Source: Flavisphingopyxis sp963800335
GTDB taxonomy: Bacteria > Pseudomonadota > Alphaproteobacteria > Sphingomonadales > Sphingomonadaceae
Assembly (NCBI GenBank): GCA_963800335.1
Contig: CAWDAN010000002.1
Location: 186,001 to 250,000 of the forward strand
Length of the DNA stretch: 64,000 nucleotides
Direction of reading: 5' to 3'
This document shows positions 21,917 to 30,341 of the stretch, piece by piece. The position numbers were made by a program, and so were the translations under genes. How positions within the stretch are numbered: the stretch's first letter is position 1; each line of letters begins with the position of its first letter. Below the pieces are notes generated by a model. It saw only the letters and a list, made by a program, of their open reading frames with translations. It did not search any database and was not told the DNA's origin.

Positions 21917-24287
21917 CAGCCGCGCTCGAGCAGCACGGGCAGCCAGTCGGCCGGATCGTCGCCGGTTTCGGCGCGGATCGCATCGAGCAGGCGGACGCTG
22001 AATTCGCGTCCCGACAGGACGGTCAGCAGATCGCGCTCGCCCGACAAATCGAGCCGCGCAACGACGCTTTCATTGCCGTGGCGAATGAGGAAGCAATGCG
22101 CATTGTCGGGCAGCGCGCGAACGAGTTCGTATTCGTGCTCGGACAGGCCGAAGCCGTCGATATAATCGACCGCGCGCGCCTTGGGGTTGGCCATGAAGAT
22201 CTGCGTCGCGGCCTGCTCGATGATCGCGCTGGCGATCCGGCTTTCGAGCGCGTCCTGCGCACTTTGCGTCGCAAAGCCGACGATGCCGTTGCGTTTGCGG
22301 ATCGTCTTTTCCCATCCTTGATCCGGGTCACGAAGACCTCGTCGTCGAGCGCCTTCCACCCCTCGTCGACGACGATGATCGCGGGATTGCCGTCGAGCCG
22401 TTCCTCGACGCGGTGGAAGAGGTACATCATCGCGGGCGTCCGCAGGACCGGATCGTCGAGCAGCTGGGTCATGTCGAACCCGACCGTCTCGGCCTCGAGA
22501 TCGGTATGGTCGGCCGCGTTGTCGAACAGCCAGGCGCGCGTGCCGTCGCCCCACCATGGAGCCATGCGCGACCACAGGTCGCGCGGGTGCGCCTTGTGCC
22601 CACCGCGGAACAGCGCGACGAGATGGCGCAGCTGCCGGTGCTCGGCGGGCTGGGCGAAACTGGCGTCGACCGCGTCGCGGATCTGGTCGAGCTCCTCGAC
22701 ATCGGCGCCGCCGGCGAGCTGCGCCAGCCAGTCGATCAGGAACTGGCGGTTGGCGGCGCTGTCGGGCAACAGCAGCGGGTTGAGCCCCGACGGCGCGCCC
22801 GGTCGCAGGACATCATAGCGTCCGCCGATCGCGCGGATGAACAGCTCGGCGCCGCGATCCTTGTCGAAAAATATGATCCGCGGTGCGAACTTGCGCGCCT
22901 GGGCCAGCAGGAAGTTGAGCACCACCGTCTTGCCCGACCCCGACGGACCGATGACGGTAAAGTTGCCAAGATCGCCCTGGTGGAAATTGAAGATGATAGG
23001 GGCCCGCGGCGGTCGTTTCGAGCAACGTCACCGCGTCGCCCCAGTGATTGTCGTCGCGCTTGCCGACGGGGAAATTGTGGCCGCTCGCCAGTCCTGCGAA
23101 ATTGCCCGTCGAAACAAGGCCGCGTCGCGCGATATATTTGAAATTGCCCGGAAACTGCGCCCAGAAGGTCGGTTCGATCGCGATCTCTTCGCGCACCGCG
23201 ACGATGCCGAGATCGGCCAGCGTCGCCTGGACCTCGGCGGCGCCTGGTCGACCTCGCCGGGGCTTGTCCCATGAACCGCGATGCTCATGTGATGTTCGCC
23301 GAAGCCCGCGCGCCCGGCGGCGACCTCGTCCTTTGCCTGGCCCAGTTCGGCGCGCAGGCTGAGCGCCTCGTCCTCGGCCGAGCGCATCCGCCTGAGCGCC
23401 AGGTTCATCCGCCCGAGCGCTGCCTGGCGATCGACGAAGCCGAACGACTGGCTGACGGTCAGTTCAAAGGGCAGGCGCAGCAGCTCGTCGAACATGCCCG
23501 CGCTGGTCTGCCCGGCATAGTCCTTGATCGAAATCATCGCGCTGAAGCTGCGCGGAAGGTCGCCCGACGCGCCGAGCTCGACCGTCTCCTGGCCAAAGCT
23601 GACGCGGCGATACGGCAGGTATTCGCCGAGATCCTGCATCGGCAGCTGCACCGGACGCGATGCGCCATTGTACAGGCGTGAGAGGAATTCGAGCGGTTCG
23701 GAACAGACGCCGTCGCGCGTTTCGTAAACGCCCAGCAGGCGCGGCTCATAGCTGCCCAGCGATGCGACCAGCGCCTCGCGCGCGACATCGAGCTGGCGCA
23801 GGTCATGCGCCGCGTGGCCGGCATCGTCCTCGCCTGCGCGCCCGACGAGCTGGCGGGCCATGTCGAGCCATCCGGCACGGCCCTTCATTGGACGGCGGAC
23901 CAGCGTCAGATAGAGGTCGTTGACATAGAGACGCTTCGACGCGAGCCGTCCCTGCCATGCGGTGTCGAGCCGCCGTGAAAAATCGTCGCGATGGTCGCCG
24001 CCCAGTTCGGGAGAGACTTCGCGCCGGATGATATGATGATAGAGCGCGAACTGCGATGTGCCGATCGTCTGCAACATCGCGTCGCGCAGCCGCTTGCGGT
24101 AATTGAGCTCCTCGCTGTCGGCGGTTTCGAACAGCAACCCGCGCAGCTGGATGACCTGCATCAAAAGCCCGTCGCGCGTCGCGATCGTCGCATCGTCGAC
24201 ATGGCGCGCATAGGGCAAATGCCGCCCCGCCGACGCTTCGCGCGCGATCGTCCTGGCGTCGCTGGCGATCGGGGTGGATAGGTTCAT
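21916..24287 (-). CDS. virB4: VirB4/TrbE-like T4SS ATPase
   Basis: A large ATPase of about 790 residues. The N-terminal CagE/TrbE domain has RHVDDATIATRDGLLMQVI and LASKRLYVNDLYLTLVRRP; Walker A is VIGPSGSGKTVVLNF; Walker B is NPAIIVVDEGWKAL; and the tail has RKRNGIVGFATQSAQDAL. Frame changes near 23245, 23000 and 22312 are joined. I chose the ATG at 24287 because the family begins shortly before this motif. It is the first gene of the cluster, preceded by 305 bases of intergenic DNA and a tRNA. Confidence 0.88.
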
Positions 24288-24472
24288 CAGGGCGTTTGCC
24301 CGCGCGTTGCCCGCACCGCGAAGCCGGCGCCCGATGATCGGTGCGGACCTGCGGCGACAACGCCATGGGTCGCATTTTGAGAACTTGGCATCAGCCCTCC
24401 CCAAGCGGTCAGCGATGGACTCGCCAAACCCGCCCGGGCGACTGTGCCAAATAAGCAGATGTAACGAAAGCG

Positions 24473-24577
24473 CTAGTTGGCGCGGAACACGGCGCAAACC
24501 GCGGCACGTTCGCGCGCGGTCCAGAATGGGGCCGGCGGGCGCGGGCGATCGAGGTCGGGAAAGCTGTCGGCCGTCAC
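24473..24577 (-). CDS. Possible 34-residue small ORF
   Basis: A GTG-started frame of 34 codons ending ERAAVCAVFRAN. Its composition is protein-like but I do not recognise it. It could be the remnant of a larger gene whose 5' part was lost at the tRNA locus, or chance in GC-rich DNA. The rest of the 24288-24592 gap shows nothing I can support. Confidence 0.2.
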   Translation of the reverse strand: MTADSFPDLDRPRPPAPFWTARERAAVCAVFRAN

Positions 24578-24592
24578 AGGCCGGGCAGAAAA

Positions 24593-24669
24593 TGGTGCAC
24601 CCGACTGGATTCGAACCAGTGGCCTCTGCCTTCGGAGGGCAGCACTCTATCCAGCTGAGCTACGGGTGC
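24593..24669 (-). tRNA. tRNA-Arg (anticodon CCG)
   Basis: A 77-base tRNA with encoded CCA. The acceptor GCACCCG pairs with CGGGTGC. The anticodon stem CTGCC/GGCAG encloses loop CTCCGAA, giving anticodon CCG (Arg). The T arm is ACTGG-TTCGAAT-CCAGT. All stems are intact, so it should be functional. Its 5' two thirds plus upstream flank are repeated at 26136. Confidence 0.95.
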
Positions 24670-24703
24670 ATCCGTGCCGTGCGGCGCTTAGCAAAGGGCG
24701 CGG
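24619..24703. repeat. Left copy of tRNA-derived direct repeat
   Basis: This stretch covers the tRNA from the variable region to its 5' end and about 34 bases beyond. The first 61 bases (24619-24679) are identical to 26136-26196, and the following GCGCTTAGCAAAGGGCGCGG is also shared with a two-base length difference. The arrangement resembles the ends left by integration or segmental duplication at a tRNA. Confidence 0.85.
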
Positions 24704-25033
24704 TGCGCCGCCAGAGTGGATTTGATCTCGCGGAGTGAACGACCGAGTTGCTTTTCTCTGAAGCGGCGGGATCAATCTAGAAAATAAATAAACTAGAGCA
24801 ACTAAGTATATGTATTTAAATATATGAAATGGCTGTTAGAACGTTGCGCGAAATAATATAACAAACTGCTCTAACGCTGCGGTGTAGATCAGTAATATCG
24901 AGCATAGAGCAAGGGTAGTGGTCAAAATACACTCTGGTTCATCAGTGCGTTAAACAATCAATGGATAGTTGAACTTGCGGTTCTGGCATGATTGATCTAT
25001 GACTACTTGGCGGGATTGACGCGAGGATAGATC
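24704..25033. other. AT-rich stretch without a gene
   Basis: About 330 bases with runs such as AAATAAATAAACTAGAG and TATTTAAATATATGAAAT. I see no open frame of note, no RNA gene and no clear repeat. It probably carries the promoter of the following gene. A CTAGA...CTAGAGCAA arrangement near 24777-24800 loosely resembles the TCTAGA boxes at 27472-27490. Confidence 0.5.
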
Positions 25034-25971
25034 ATGGGAACGTTAAATGGGCACGCTCGGCCGATTGTCGGGCAGGCAGGACGATTTGCCGATCACACCA
25101 ACGTATCGTGCAGCGGCAACCCGGGGCACTTATGGGTCTGCTGGGGCGTACCGCCCGCAGGTCCGATTATTTGCACCGGTCCAGGGAGCACCAAGCAGGC
25201 CGGGTGCATTTCGACCCCCGCTCTTGTTCGAGGCAGTCGCGATCTGGCGGGGATTCTGTATGGGATTACCGGTGTCTGTCACCAAGCGGCCAACCGCATT
25301 TTGTTTCCTGCCAATCAGATCGTCAACGGCGCGCGGGGTTATCGTGCATCGGCGGCAGTGTATGGACGCTTCGGCGAGCAACTCGGCAACATCCGGGCGC
25401 GGCTTGCGCTGAAAGGGCGCTTTGCTGCTCTTCTGGCTTTACGACAGGCGGTCCGTTTGTACGGCACGATGGATTGGGTTAACAAACTCAACGCATGCGT
25501 CAACGTTGCTGGCGACCTTGCCGAATGCATGCCAGCAGGTGGTGGCGTGGAACCGCCGCCCTCGACTGATTTCGGACAGTTTGTATCGCGAAGACGTCCT
25601 GGCGCTCTATGCCGAGGCGATCGAGCTTGGAGACGGTGACATGAATTTCGAAGAGTTCGAATTGATGGTGACGCGTGCCATGCCAGAGCAAGAGGTAGCA
25701 TCGATGCGCGACTGATCTCAAAACACGAGCAGATTATCTCGACCGAGATGCCGACCTTATCGCGGATTTCGTTGAACGGGAAATCCCGACCCAGGCATGG
25801 ATCGAGCTTAGCAATGAAAATGCGCAGAACTTTCAGGTACTGCTAGCCGAGATCATCGGGGCCGACCGATACAAAGCGGCACTACAACTCGACCCGGCTG
25901 AGCCTGTTTCGCTGATCGATCCCGAAATTGCGCGTCAGGTTTATGGAGAGATGTTCAGCGCCGAAACCTGA
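25034..25971 (+). CDS. Unrecognised island protein (CHQxxNR motif)
   Basis: A reconstructed gene of about 310 codons that I cannot assign. The first frame (25034 to about 25570) reads GHLWVCWGVPPAGPIICTG and then YGITGVCHQAANRILFPANQ, GARGYRASAAVYGRFGE and WVNKLNACVNVAGDLAEC. After a shift near 25570-25600 it continues YREDVLALYAEAIELGDGDM and NFEEFELMVTRAMPEQEVAS; one extra T at about 25717 joins it to DDLKTRADYLDRDADLIADF and the end QVYGEMFSAET. The N-terminal half is Gly/Cys/His-rich with three possible catalytic or metal-binding residues (C, H, N in CHQAAN); the C-terminal half is acidic and helical. No signal peptide is seen. Boundaries and joins are uncertain. Confidence 0.5.
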
Positions 25972-25980
25972 GTTGTCGGC

Positions 25981-26100
25981 TCAGAGGCTCTTAGCCCCGC
26001 GCTTGGGCGCTTGCGTCTTTGGCGGCGGTGTCGTGGGTTTGTAGGGGCACAAGTCAGTGACCCGGCAGTGTCCGCATTCGGGACTGCGCGCATTGGGCGT
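25981..26100 (-). pseudogene. Decayed nth 3'-end fragment
   Basis: Read on the minus strand this gives SPECGHCRVTDLCPYKPTTP then PPKTQAPKRGAKSL and a stop. The intact nth gene ends TPECWRCPVADLCPYKPKTP then PPKTRAARAGA, so this is clearly an extra copy of the Fe-S-cluster tail. No N-terminal part of nth is present nearby. It abuts the right tRNA-derived repeat. Confidence 0.8.
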
Positions 26101-26135
26101 TTCGCCGCGATCGCTTCGGGGGTTTCTGCGCCGGG

Positions 26136-26186
26136 GTGGCCTCTGCCTTCGGAGGGCAGCACTCTATCCAGCTGAGCTACGGGTGC
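26136..26186 (-). pseudogene. Partial tRNA-Arg (5' 51 bases)
   Basis: Identical to the 5' part of tRNA-Arg(CCG) at 24593-24669, from the 5' end through the anticodon stem-loop and variable region, but with no T arm or 3' acceptor strand. It cannot make a tRNA. It forms the right end of the small insert; the shared sequence goes on to 26218. Confidence 0.9.
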
Positions 26187-26243
26187 ATCCGTGCCGCGGC
26201 GCTTAGCAAAGGGCGCGGCGGTTCGCCAGCGCGAATTGGCGGT

Positions 26244-26375
26244 TGCTTCCGTCTCGGTCTATGGCGGCGGTGCCGGGGGTTTGTATGGCCTTGAATCGGT
26301 GACTGGGGCAGCGTCCGCGTTCGCGGGTGCACGCACGGGACGTTTCGCCGCGCTCACTCCGGGGGCTGCACCGAA
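26244..26375 (-). pseudogene. Second, more decayed nth-tail-like segment
   Basis: This stretch aligns with the fragment at 25981-26130: both carry GGCGGCGGTG, GGGTTTGTA and CGTTTCGCCGCG in the same order and spacing, including part of the flank beyond the nth homology. It has lost the reading frame. Together with the first fragment it shows at least two duplications of the same unit around the tRNA half. Confidence 0.5.
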
Positions 26376-26383
26376 CATGACAA

Positions 26384-26409
26384 GGCGCGCTGCCCGCAAG
26401 CAGCGCGCC
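26384..26409 (-). terminator. Hairpin after the secreted-protein gene
   Basis: A perfect 9-bp stem (GGCGCGCTG/CAGCGCGCC) with an 8-base loop, 16 bases after the stop at 26426. The T tract is poor (TTGTC), so it may be a weak or Rho-assisted terminator. Confidence 0.55.
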
Positions 26410-26425
26410 CTATTCTATCGGTCAA

Positions 26426-27412
26426 TCAACCGTCGGAATTTTCGGTTTCGCCGAGTGCCGCGTCGATCACTGCGTCCTTGACCTTTTTGCCACGGAGGAT
26501 GCCGCCGAGCAGCGATTTGGCGCCGCGGAGCAGGCCGCCGTCGGCCTCGGGTTGCGCCGCGTCGCTTTCGGTCGGCATGACGCGGCGGGTTGCGACGTCG
26601 CCATCGTCGCCGTCGTCCCTGCTGTCGATGTCGCGATCGTCGGCTGCGGCCTCACCCTTGATGCCGTCGTACTTCATATAAACGGCAGCCTGCGGTTCCT
26701 TGGCGGGGGGCGCGACGCGCTGACCCGGCTTGGGCGCAGCCGATGGCCTGGCCGCGACGCCCTTGGCCTTGCCGATATCGGGATCGCCGACATAGTTGAC
26801 GGTCACCTTGAACGTCGTCGCGGCGGTCGCCGCCTGGTACCAATAACCGCCGGTATCGGGTCCCCCGCCGATCTTCTTGCGGCACACGCCCTTGAACTCG
26901 GCGGGCACGTTGATGCTGAACGCATGGTCGTGGCGCAGGAACGCGGCGGCATCGCCGCCCTTTGCGACATGGTCCTTCAGCGCGCGCTCGACGATGGCGA
27001 CCGGATCGAGGCCGATGCCGCCGGTGCCTTCGTGAAGCGCCTTGGCGGGGATTGGTATGTTGTCGGCGTAATAGCGCTCGCGCGGCTTGCCCGACGGGGT
27101 GTGGGCCCCCGCGTCGGTACCACCGATAAAGGCACCGGCGCGGGTGATGCCGCTGCCGAACTTGCAGCGCACGCCGCCTTCGACATCGATGTCGAAGCCC
27201 TTGCTGTCATGCGCCAGCTTGCGCTTGGCGGGGTCGGTGCTTTGCGACGAATTGGCGACATTGATGATGATGATGCCCGCATCGACGGCGATGCCGATGC
27301 CCTCGGCGCGCGATCCGGCGGTGCCGTGCGAACTCAGCGAGACGTTGGCTAGCGCGGTGCCAGAGAGGCTCAGCGCAATTGTGGCGGCAGACAGATAAAC
27401 GAAATTCTTCAT
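26426..27412 (-). CDS. Secreted protein of unknown function
   Basis: About 328 residues. It has a clear signal peptide (MKNFVYLSAATIALSLSG, cleavage after ALA), then a domain with NVANSSQSTDPAKRKL and a central FSINVPAEFKGVCRKKIGGG segment. The C-terminal third is disordered: Pro/Ala-rich, then an acidic DDRDIDSRDDGDDGD run and a Gly/Leu stretch. I chose the second ATG of MVMKN (27412) because GGGAG lies 8 bases before it. I do not recognise the family. It is divergent from the TetR gene at 27555, which may control it. Confidence 0.7.
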   Translation of the reverse strand: MKNFVYLSAATIALSLSGTALANVSLSSHGTAGSRAEGIGIAVDAGIIIINVANSSQSTDPAKRKLAHDSKGFDIDVEGGVRCKFGSGITRAGAFIGGTDAGAHTPSGKPRERYYADNIPIPAKALHEGTGGIGLDPVAIVERALKDHVAKGGDAAAFLRHDHAFSINVPAEFKGVCRKKIGGGPDTGGYWYQAATAATTFKVTVNYVGDPDIGKAKGVAARPSAAPKPGQRVAPPAKEPQAAVYMKYDGIKGEAAADDRDIDSRDDGDDGDVATRRVMPTESDAAQPEADGGLLRGAKSLLGGILRGKKVKDAVIDAALGETENSDG

Positions 27413-27435
27413 GACCATTCTCCCTTCGAAATGCA

Positions 27436-27490
27436 TTGACAGCCTCTTGGTATGGCGTATTAGAGTGGAAGTCTAGAGCAATAATCTAGA
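27436..27490 (+). promoter_or_regulatory. Promoter and candidate operator of TetR gene
   Basis: TTGACA (27436-27441), 16 bases, TATTAG (27458-27463) form a plausible plus-strand promoter. Just downstream, two TCTAGA boxes (27472-27477 and 27485-27490) separated by 7 bases form an inverted repeat in the position expected of an autorepressor site between the divergent genes. Confidence 0.55.
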
Positions 27491-27554
27491 GAGTTGTTCT
27501 ACGTGAATTTTCTGCTAACACCGGGGTTGGACCACCCCTTGGAATGGAGCTCTC

Positions 27555-28163
27555 ATGCAACCCAAAAGCGCCCGTACGACTCGACAGAAGGTGATTGATT
27601 CGGCGACTGAGCTGACGCTTGAACACGGCTTCACGGCGGTGTCGCTGAAGGACATCGAAAAACACTCGGGTGTTTCTAACGGCAGCATTTTCCATCATTT
27701 CGGTTCGAAAGACGGGATATTGCGAGAGCTGTTCGTCGCCGAAAGGCGTGCCTATCTGGGCGCTGTGGCGGAGGCGATCCTTGGCTATGACGGCGACCCC
27801 GTGCGGGCGTTCGGCGAAGGTGCGCGCGCCGCGCTGCGCTATCACACCGACCACCGGCAGCGGTATCAGCGGCTGATTGTCGAGTTCAATATTTCCGACT
27901 GGATGCACGATAATGCCGAGCTGTGGATCGAATTGGCCGGCGACCTGCAACAGCCCGTCGTCGACTGGGCCGTGCCGCATTTCGCCGCGGCTAGATTGCC
28001 GCTCTTGGCGCCTTCGCTGTTCCAGGCTCTGATGCTGGGTCCGCCCGAAGCGATCACGCGGCAATGGCTTGCGGGACGGCTTGTCGGGGAACCGATCGAT
28101 TACGGCGATCTCATCGCGAACTTCGTGGCGGCGGGGTTGCGCGCACAACTGGGCCGAACGTAG
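27555..28163 (+). CDS. TetR-family transcriptional regulator
   Basis: A 202-residue TetR/AcrR regulator. The helix-turn-helix is HGFTAVSLKDIEKHSGVSNG then SIFHHFGSKDGILRELF. The C-terminal domain is a helical ligand domain without a motif I can name. It is divergent from the secreted-protein gene, with a TCTAGA-N7-TCTAGA candidate operator between them. The frame is intact. Confidence 0.9.
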   Translation: MQPKSARTTRQKVIDSATELTLEHGFTAVSLKDIEKHSGVSNGSIFHHFGSKDGILRELFVAERRAYLGAVAEAILGYDGDPVRAFGEGARAALRYHTDHRQRYQRLIVEFNISDWMHDNAELWIELAGDLQQPVVDWAVPHFAAARLPLLAPSLFQALMLGPPEAITRQWLAGRLVGEPIDYGDLIANFVAAGLRAQLGRT

Positions 28164-28183
28164 GACGCCGGTGCGTCCGGCCG

Positions 28184-28849
28184 CTAGGCGCCCGCCCTGG
28201 CCGCCCTGGTCTTTGGTGGCGGCGTCTTGGGTTTATAGGGGCACAGGTCGGCGACCGGACAGCGCCAGCATTCGGGGGTGCGCGCCTTGCAGGTGTAGCG
28301 ACCGTGCAGGATCAGCCAGTGGTGCGCGTCGCGGCGAAACGGCGGCGGCACAGCCTTTTCGAGCTTCGCCTCGACCGCCTCGGGCGTCTTGCCCGGCGCC
28401 AGCTTCGTCCGGTTGGCAACGCGAAAGACGTGCGTATCGACGGCGAAGGTTTCGGCCCCGAAAGCGCAGTTCATCACGACATTGGCGGTCTTTCGCCCGA
28501 CTCCGGGCAGCGCGACGAGCGCGGCGCGATCGTGCGGTACGTCGCCGTCATGATCGGTGATCAGCGCCTGCGACAGTGCGATGACGTTCTTCGCCTTGGT
28601 GTTGAACAGGCCGATTGTCTTGATGTGCTCTTTCAGCCCCGCCTCGCCGAGCGCGACCATCTCGGCGGGCGTTTTCACCTCGGCGAAGAGCGCGCGCGTC
28701 GCCTTGTTGACGCCCACGTCGGTAGATTGCGCCGACAGAACGACGGCGACGAGAAGCTGGAAGTGGTTGGAAAATTCGAGCTCGGTTACCGGGTCGGGAT
28801 TGGCCTCGGCAAGGCGCGAGAAGAATTCGAAAATGTCGGACTTCTTCAT
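28184..28849 (-). CDS. nth: Endonuclease III
   Basis: A DNA glycosylase/AP lyase for oxidised pyrimidines, 221 residues. It has the helix-hairpin-helix LPGVGRKTANVVMNCAFG with the catalytic Lys, the catalytic Asp in FAVDTHVFRVANR, and the 4Fe-4S ligands CKARTPECWRCPVADLC. I chose the ATG at 28849, which overlaps the dapB stop (ATGA); the upstream extension has no support. The Pro/Lys-rich tail is repeated in decayed form at 25981. Confidence 0.95.
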   Translation of the reverse strand: MKKSDIFEFFSRLAEANPDPVTELEFSNHFQLLVAVVLSAQSTDVGVNKATRALFAEVKTPAEMVALGEAGLKEHIKTIGLFNTKAKNVIALSQALITDHDGDVPHDRAALVALPGVGRKTANVVMNCAFGAETFAVDTHVFRVANRTKLAPGKTPEAVEAKLEKAVPPPFRRDAHHWLILHGRYTCKARTPECWRCPVADLCPYKPKTPPPKTRAARAGA

Positions 28850-29574
28850 AACTCCAGCACGTCGTTCATCGAATAGCGGCCGGGCTTTTGCTCGGCGAGC
28901 CACGCCGCCGCGCGCAACGCACCGCGCGCGAAGATATCGCGGCTTTCGGCGACATGGCTGAGGATGAGGCGTTCGCCTTCGCCGAGCAATGCGACGCTAT
29001 GGTCGCCTGCAACGCTCCCGCCGCGCAGCGATGCGAAGCCGATGTCGCCGCGCGTGCGCGCGCCGGTATGGCCGTCGCGGCCCCGTTCCGATGCGCCGGC
29101 AAGAGCGATGCCGCGCCCGGCGGCGGCGGCCTCGCCGAGCAGCAGCGCGGTCCCCGAAGGCGCATCGACCTTGTCGCGATGGTGCGTTTCGACGATCTCG
29201 ATATCCCAGTCGTTGCCGAGCCGCGCGGCGGCGTCGCGGACGAGATGCGCAAGCATCGTCACGCCGAGCGAGGTGTTGCCCGTCTGCAGCACCGCGATCT
29301 CGCTCGCCGCCTCGTCGATCAGCCAGTGATGGCGTTCCTCGAGTCCGGTGGTGCCGATGATGATCGGCGTGGCGTTCGCCACTGCGGCGGCAAGATGTGC
29401 TTCGAGCGCATCGGGGGTCGAAAAATCGATCAGCACGTGGCTTTTCTCGGCCAGCGCTGCCGCATCACCGCCGCGATCGATCCCGCCCGCGAGGCTGAAG
29501 CCTGCGTCTTCGCACAGGCTCGCGATCGCGCGGCCCATGCGGCCTTCGCTGCCCAAAATGCCGATGCTCGTCAT
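28846..29574 (-). CDS. dapB: 4-hydroxy-tetrahydrodipicolinate reductase
   Basis: Lysine/diaminopimelate biosynthesis enzyme, 242 residues. The nucleotide-binding motif is GILGSEGRMGRAI, with VLIDFSTPDALEAHL, and the active-site motif is ETHHRDKVDAPSGTAL. The frame is intact. It overlaps nth by 4 bases and diverges from the sirtuin gene 53 bases away. Confidence 0.96.
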   Translation of the reverse strand: MTSIGILGSEGRMGRAIASLCEDAGFSLAGGIDRGGDAAALAEKSHVLIDFSTPDALEAHLAAAVANATPIIIGTTGLEERHHWLIDEAASEIAVLQTGNTSLGVTMLAHLVRDAAARLGNDWDIEIVETHHRDKVDAPSGTALLLGEAAAAGRGIALAGASERGRDGHTGARTRGDIGFASLRGGSVAGDHSVALLGEGERLILSHVAESRDIFARGALRAAAWLAEQKPGRYSMNDVLEL

Positions 29575-29627
29575 GACGCGTGCTTTCCCTGTTGAGCGCG
29601 CTGCGCGCTGCGGCCATGTTGGCGTTC

Positions 29628-30341
29628 ATGGCCACGATACGCAACCGCCCAATCCGCAACATTGTCGTGCTGACCGGCGCGGGGATCAGCGCCGAAAGCG
29701 GCATCGGCACGTTTCGCGACAACGGCGGACTATGGGAACAGCACCGTGTCGAGGACGTCGCGACGCCAGAGGCCTACGCGCGCGATCCCGATCTCGTCCA
29801 CCGCTTCTACGACATGCGCCGCGCGGCGATCCAGCAGGCCGAGCCCAATGCGGCGCACGATGCGCTGGCGCAGCTTGATTCGGCCTGGAAGGGCGAACTC
29901 CTCATCGTCACGCAGAATGTCGACGATTTGCACGAGCGCGCGGGCGCCTCTCGCGTCCTCCACATGCACGGCCAGCACCTGACCGCCTGGTGCACCGCCT
30001 GCGACGCGCGGCCCGCGTGGCGCGATCCGCTGAGCGACCGGCCGCCTTGCCCCGAATGCGGCGTGAGCGCGCTGCGACCCGACGTCGTCTGGTTCGGCGA
30101 GATGCCGTACGAGATGGAGCGGATCTACGACGCGTTGCGCGCCGCCGACCTGTTCGTGTCGATCGGCACCTCGGGCGCGGTCTATCCCGCCGCCGGCTTC
30201 GTCCGCGACGCGCGCGCGCTCGGCGTGGCGACGCTCGAGCTCAACATGGAGCCGAGCCAGGGAAGCGACTGGTTCGACGACGCGCGCCACGGCCCGGCAA
30301 CGCAGCTGGTCCCCCAATGGGTCGAGGAGATATTGCGATGA
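29628..30341 (+). CDS. cobB: NAD-dependent protein deacylase (sirtuin, class III)
   Basis: About 237 residues. It has the NAD-binding GAGISAESGIGTFRDNGG and TQNVDDLHERAG, the catalytic His in HMHG, and a zinc site CTAC...CPEC. The HRFYDMRR segment has the Tyr/Arg pair that marks class III sirtuins, which remove succinyl or malonyl groups as well as acetyl. The ATG at 29628 fits the family better than the upstream one. Its stop overlaps the next ATG. Confidence 0.93.
   Translation: MATIRNRPIRNIVVLTGAGISAESGIGTFRDNGGLWEQHRVEDVATPEAYARDPDLVHRFYDMRRAAIQQAEPNAAHDALAQLDSAWKGELLIVTQNVDDLHERAGASRVLHMHGQHLTAWCTACDARPAWRDPLSDRPPCPECGVSALRPDVVWFGEMPYEMERIYDALRAADLFVSIGTSGAVYPAAGFVRDARALGVATLELNMEPSQGSDWFDDARHGPATQLVPQWVEEILR

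Larger units (their letters stand above)
24704..26135. mobile_element. Small insert between tRNA-derived repeats
   Basis: About 1.4 kb bounded by the direct repeats. Its left third (about 24770-24990) is conspicuously AT-rich compared with all neighbours, and codon use of the gene inside is also less GC-biased. It contains one unrecognised gene and an nth 3'-end remnant, but no integrase, transposase or relaxase. It may be a satellite-like or decayed island, or a duplication with insertion. The adjoining T4SS cluster lies on the other side of the tRNA, outside the repeats. Confidence 0.55.

Noticed and set aside
16428..26135. One integrative conjugative element from virB11 to the tRNA repeat
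   Set aside because: The direct repeats enclose only 24704-26135. No relaxase, VirD4 or integrase is seen, and the T4SS lies outside the repeats.
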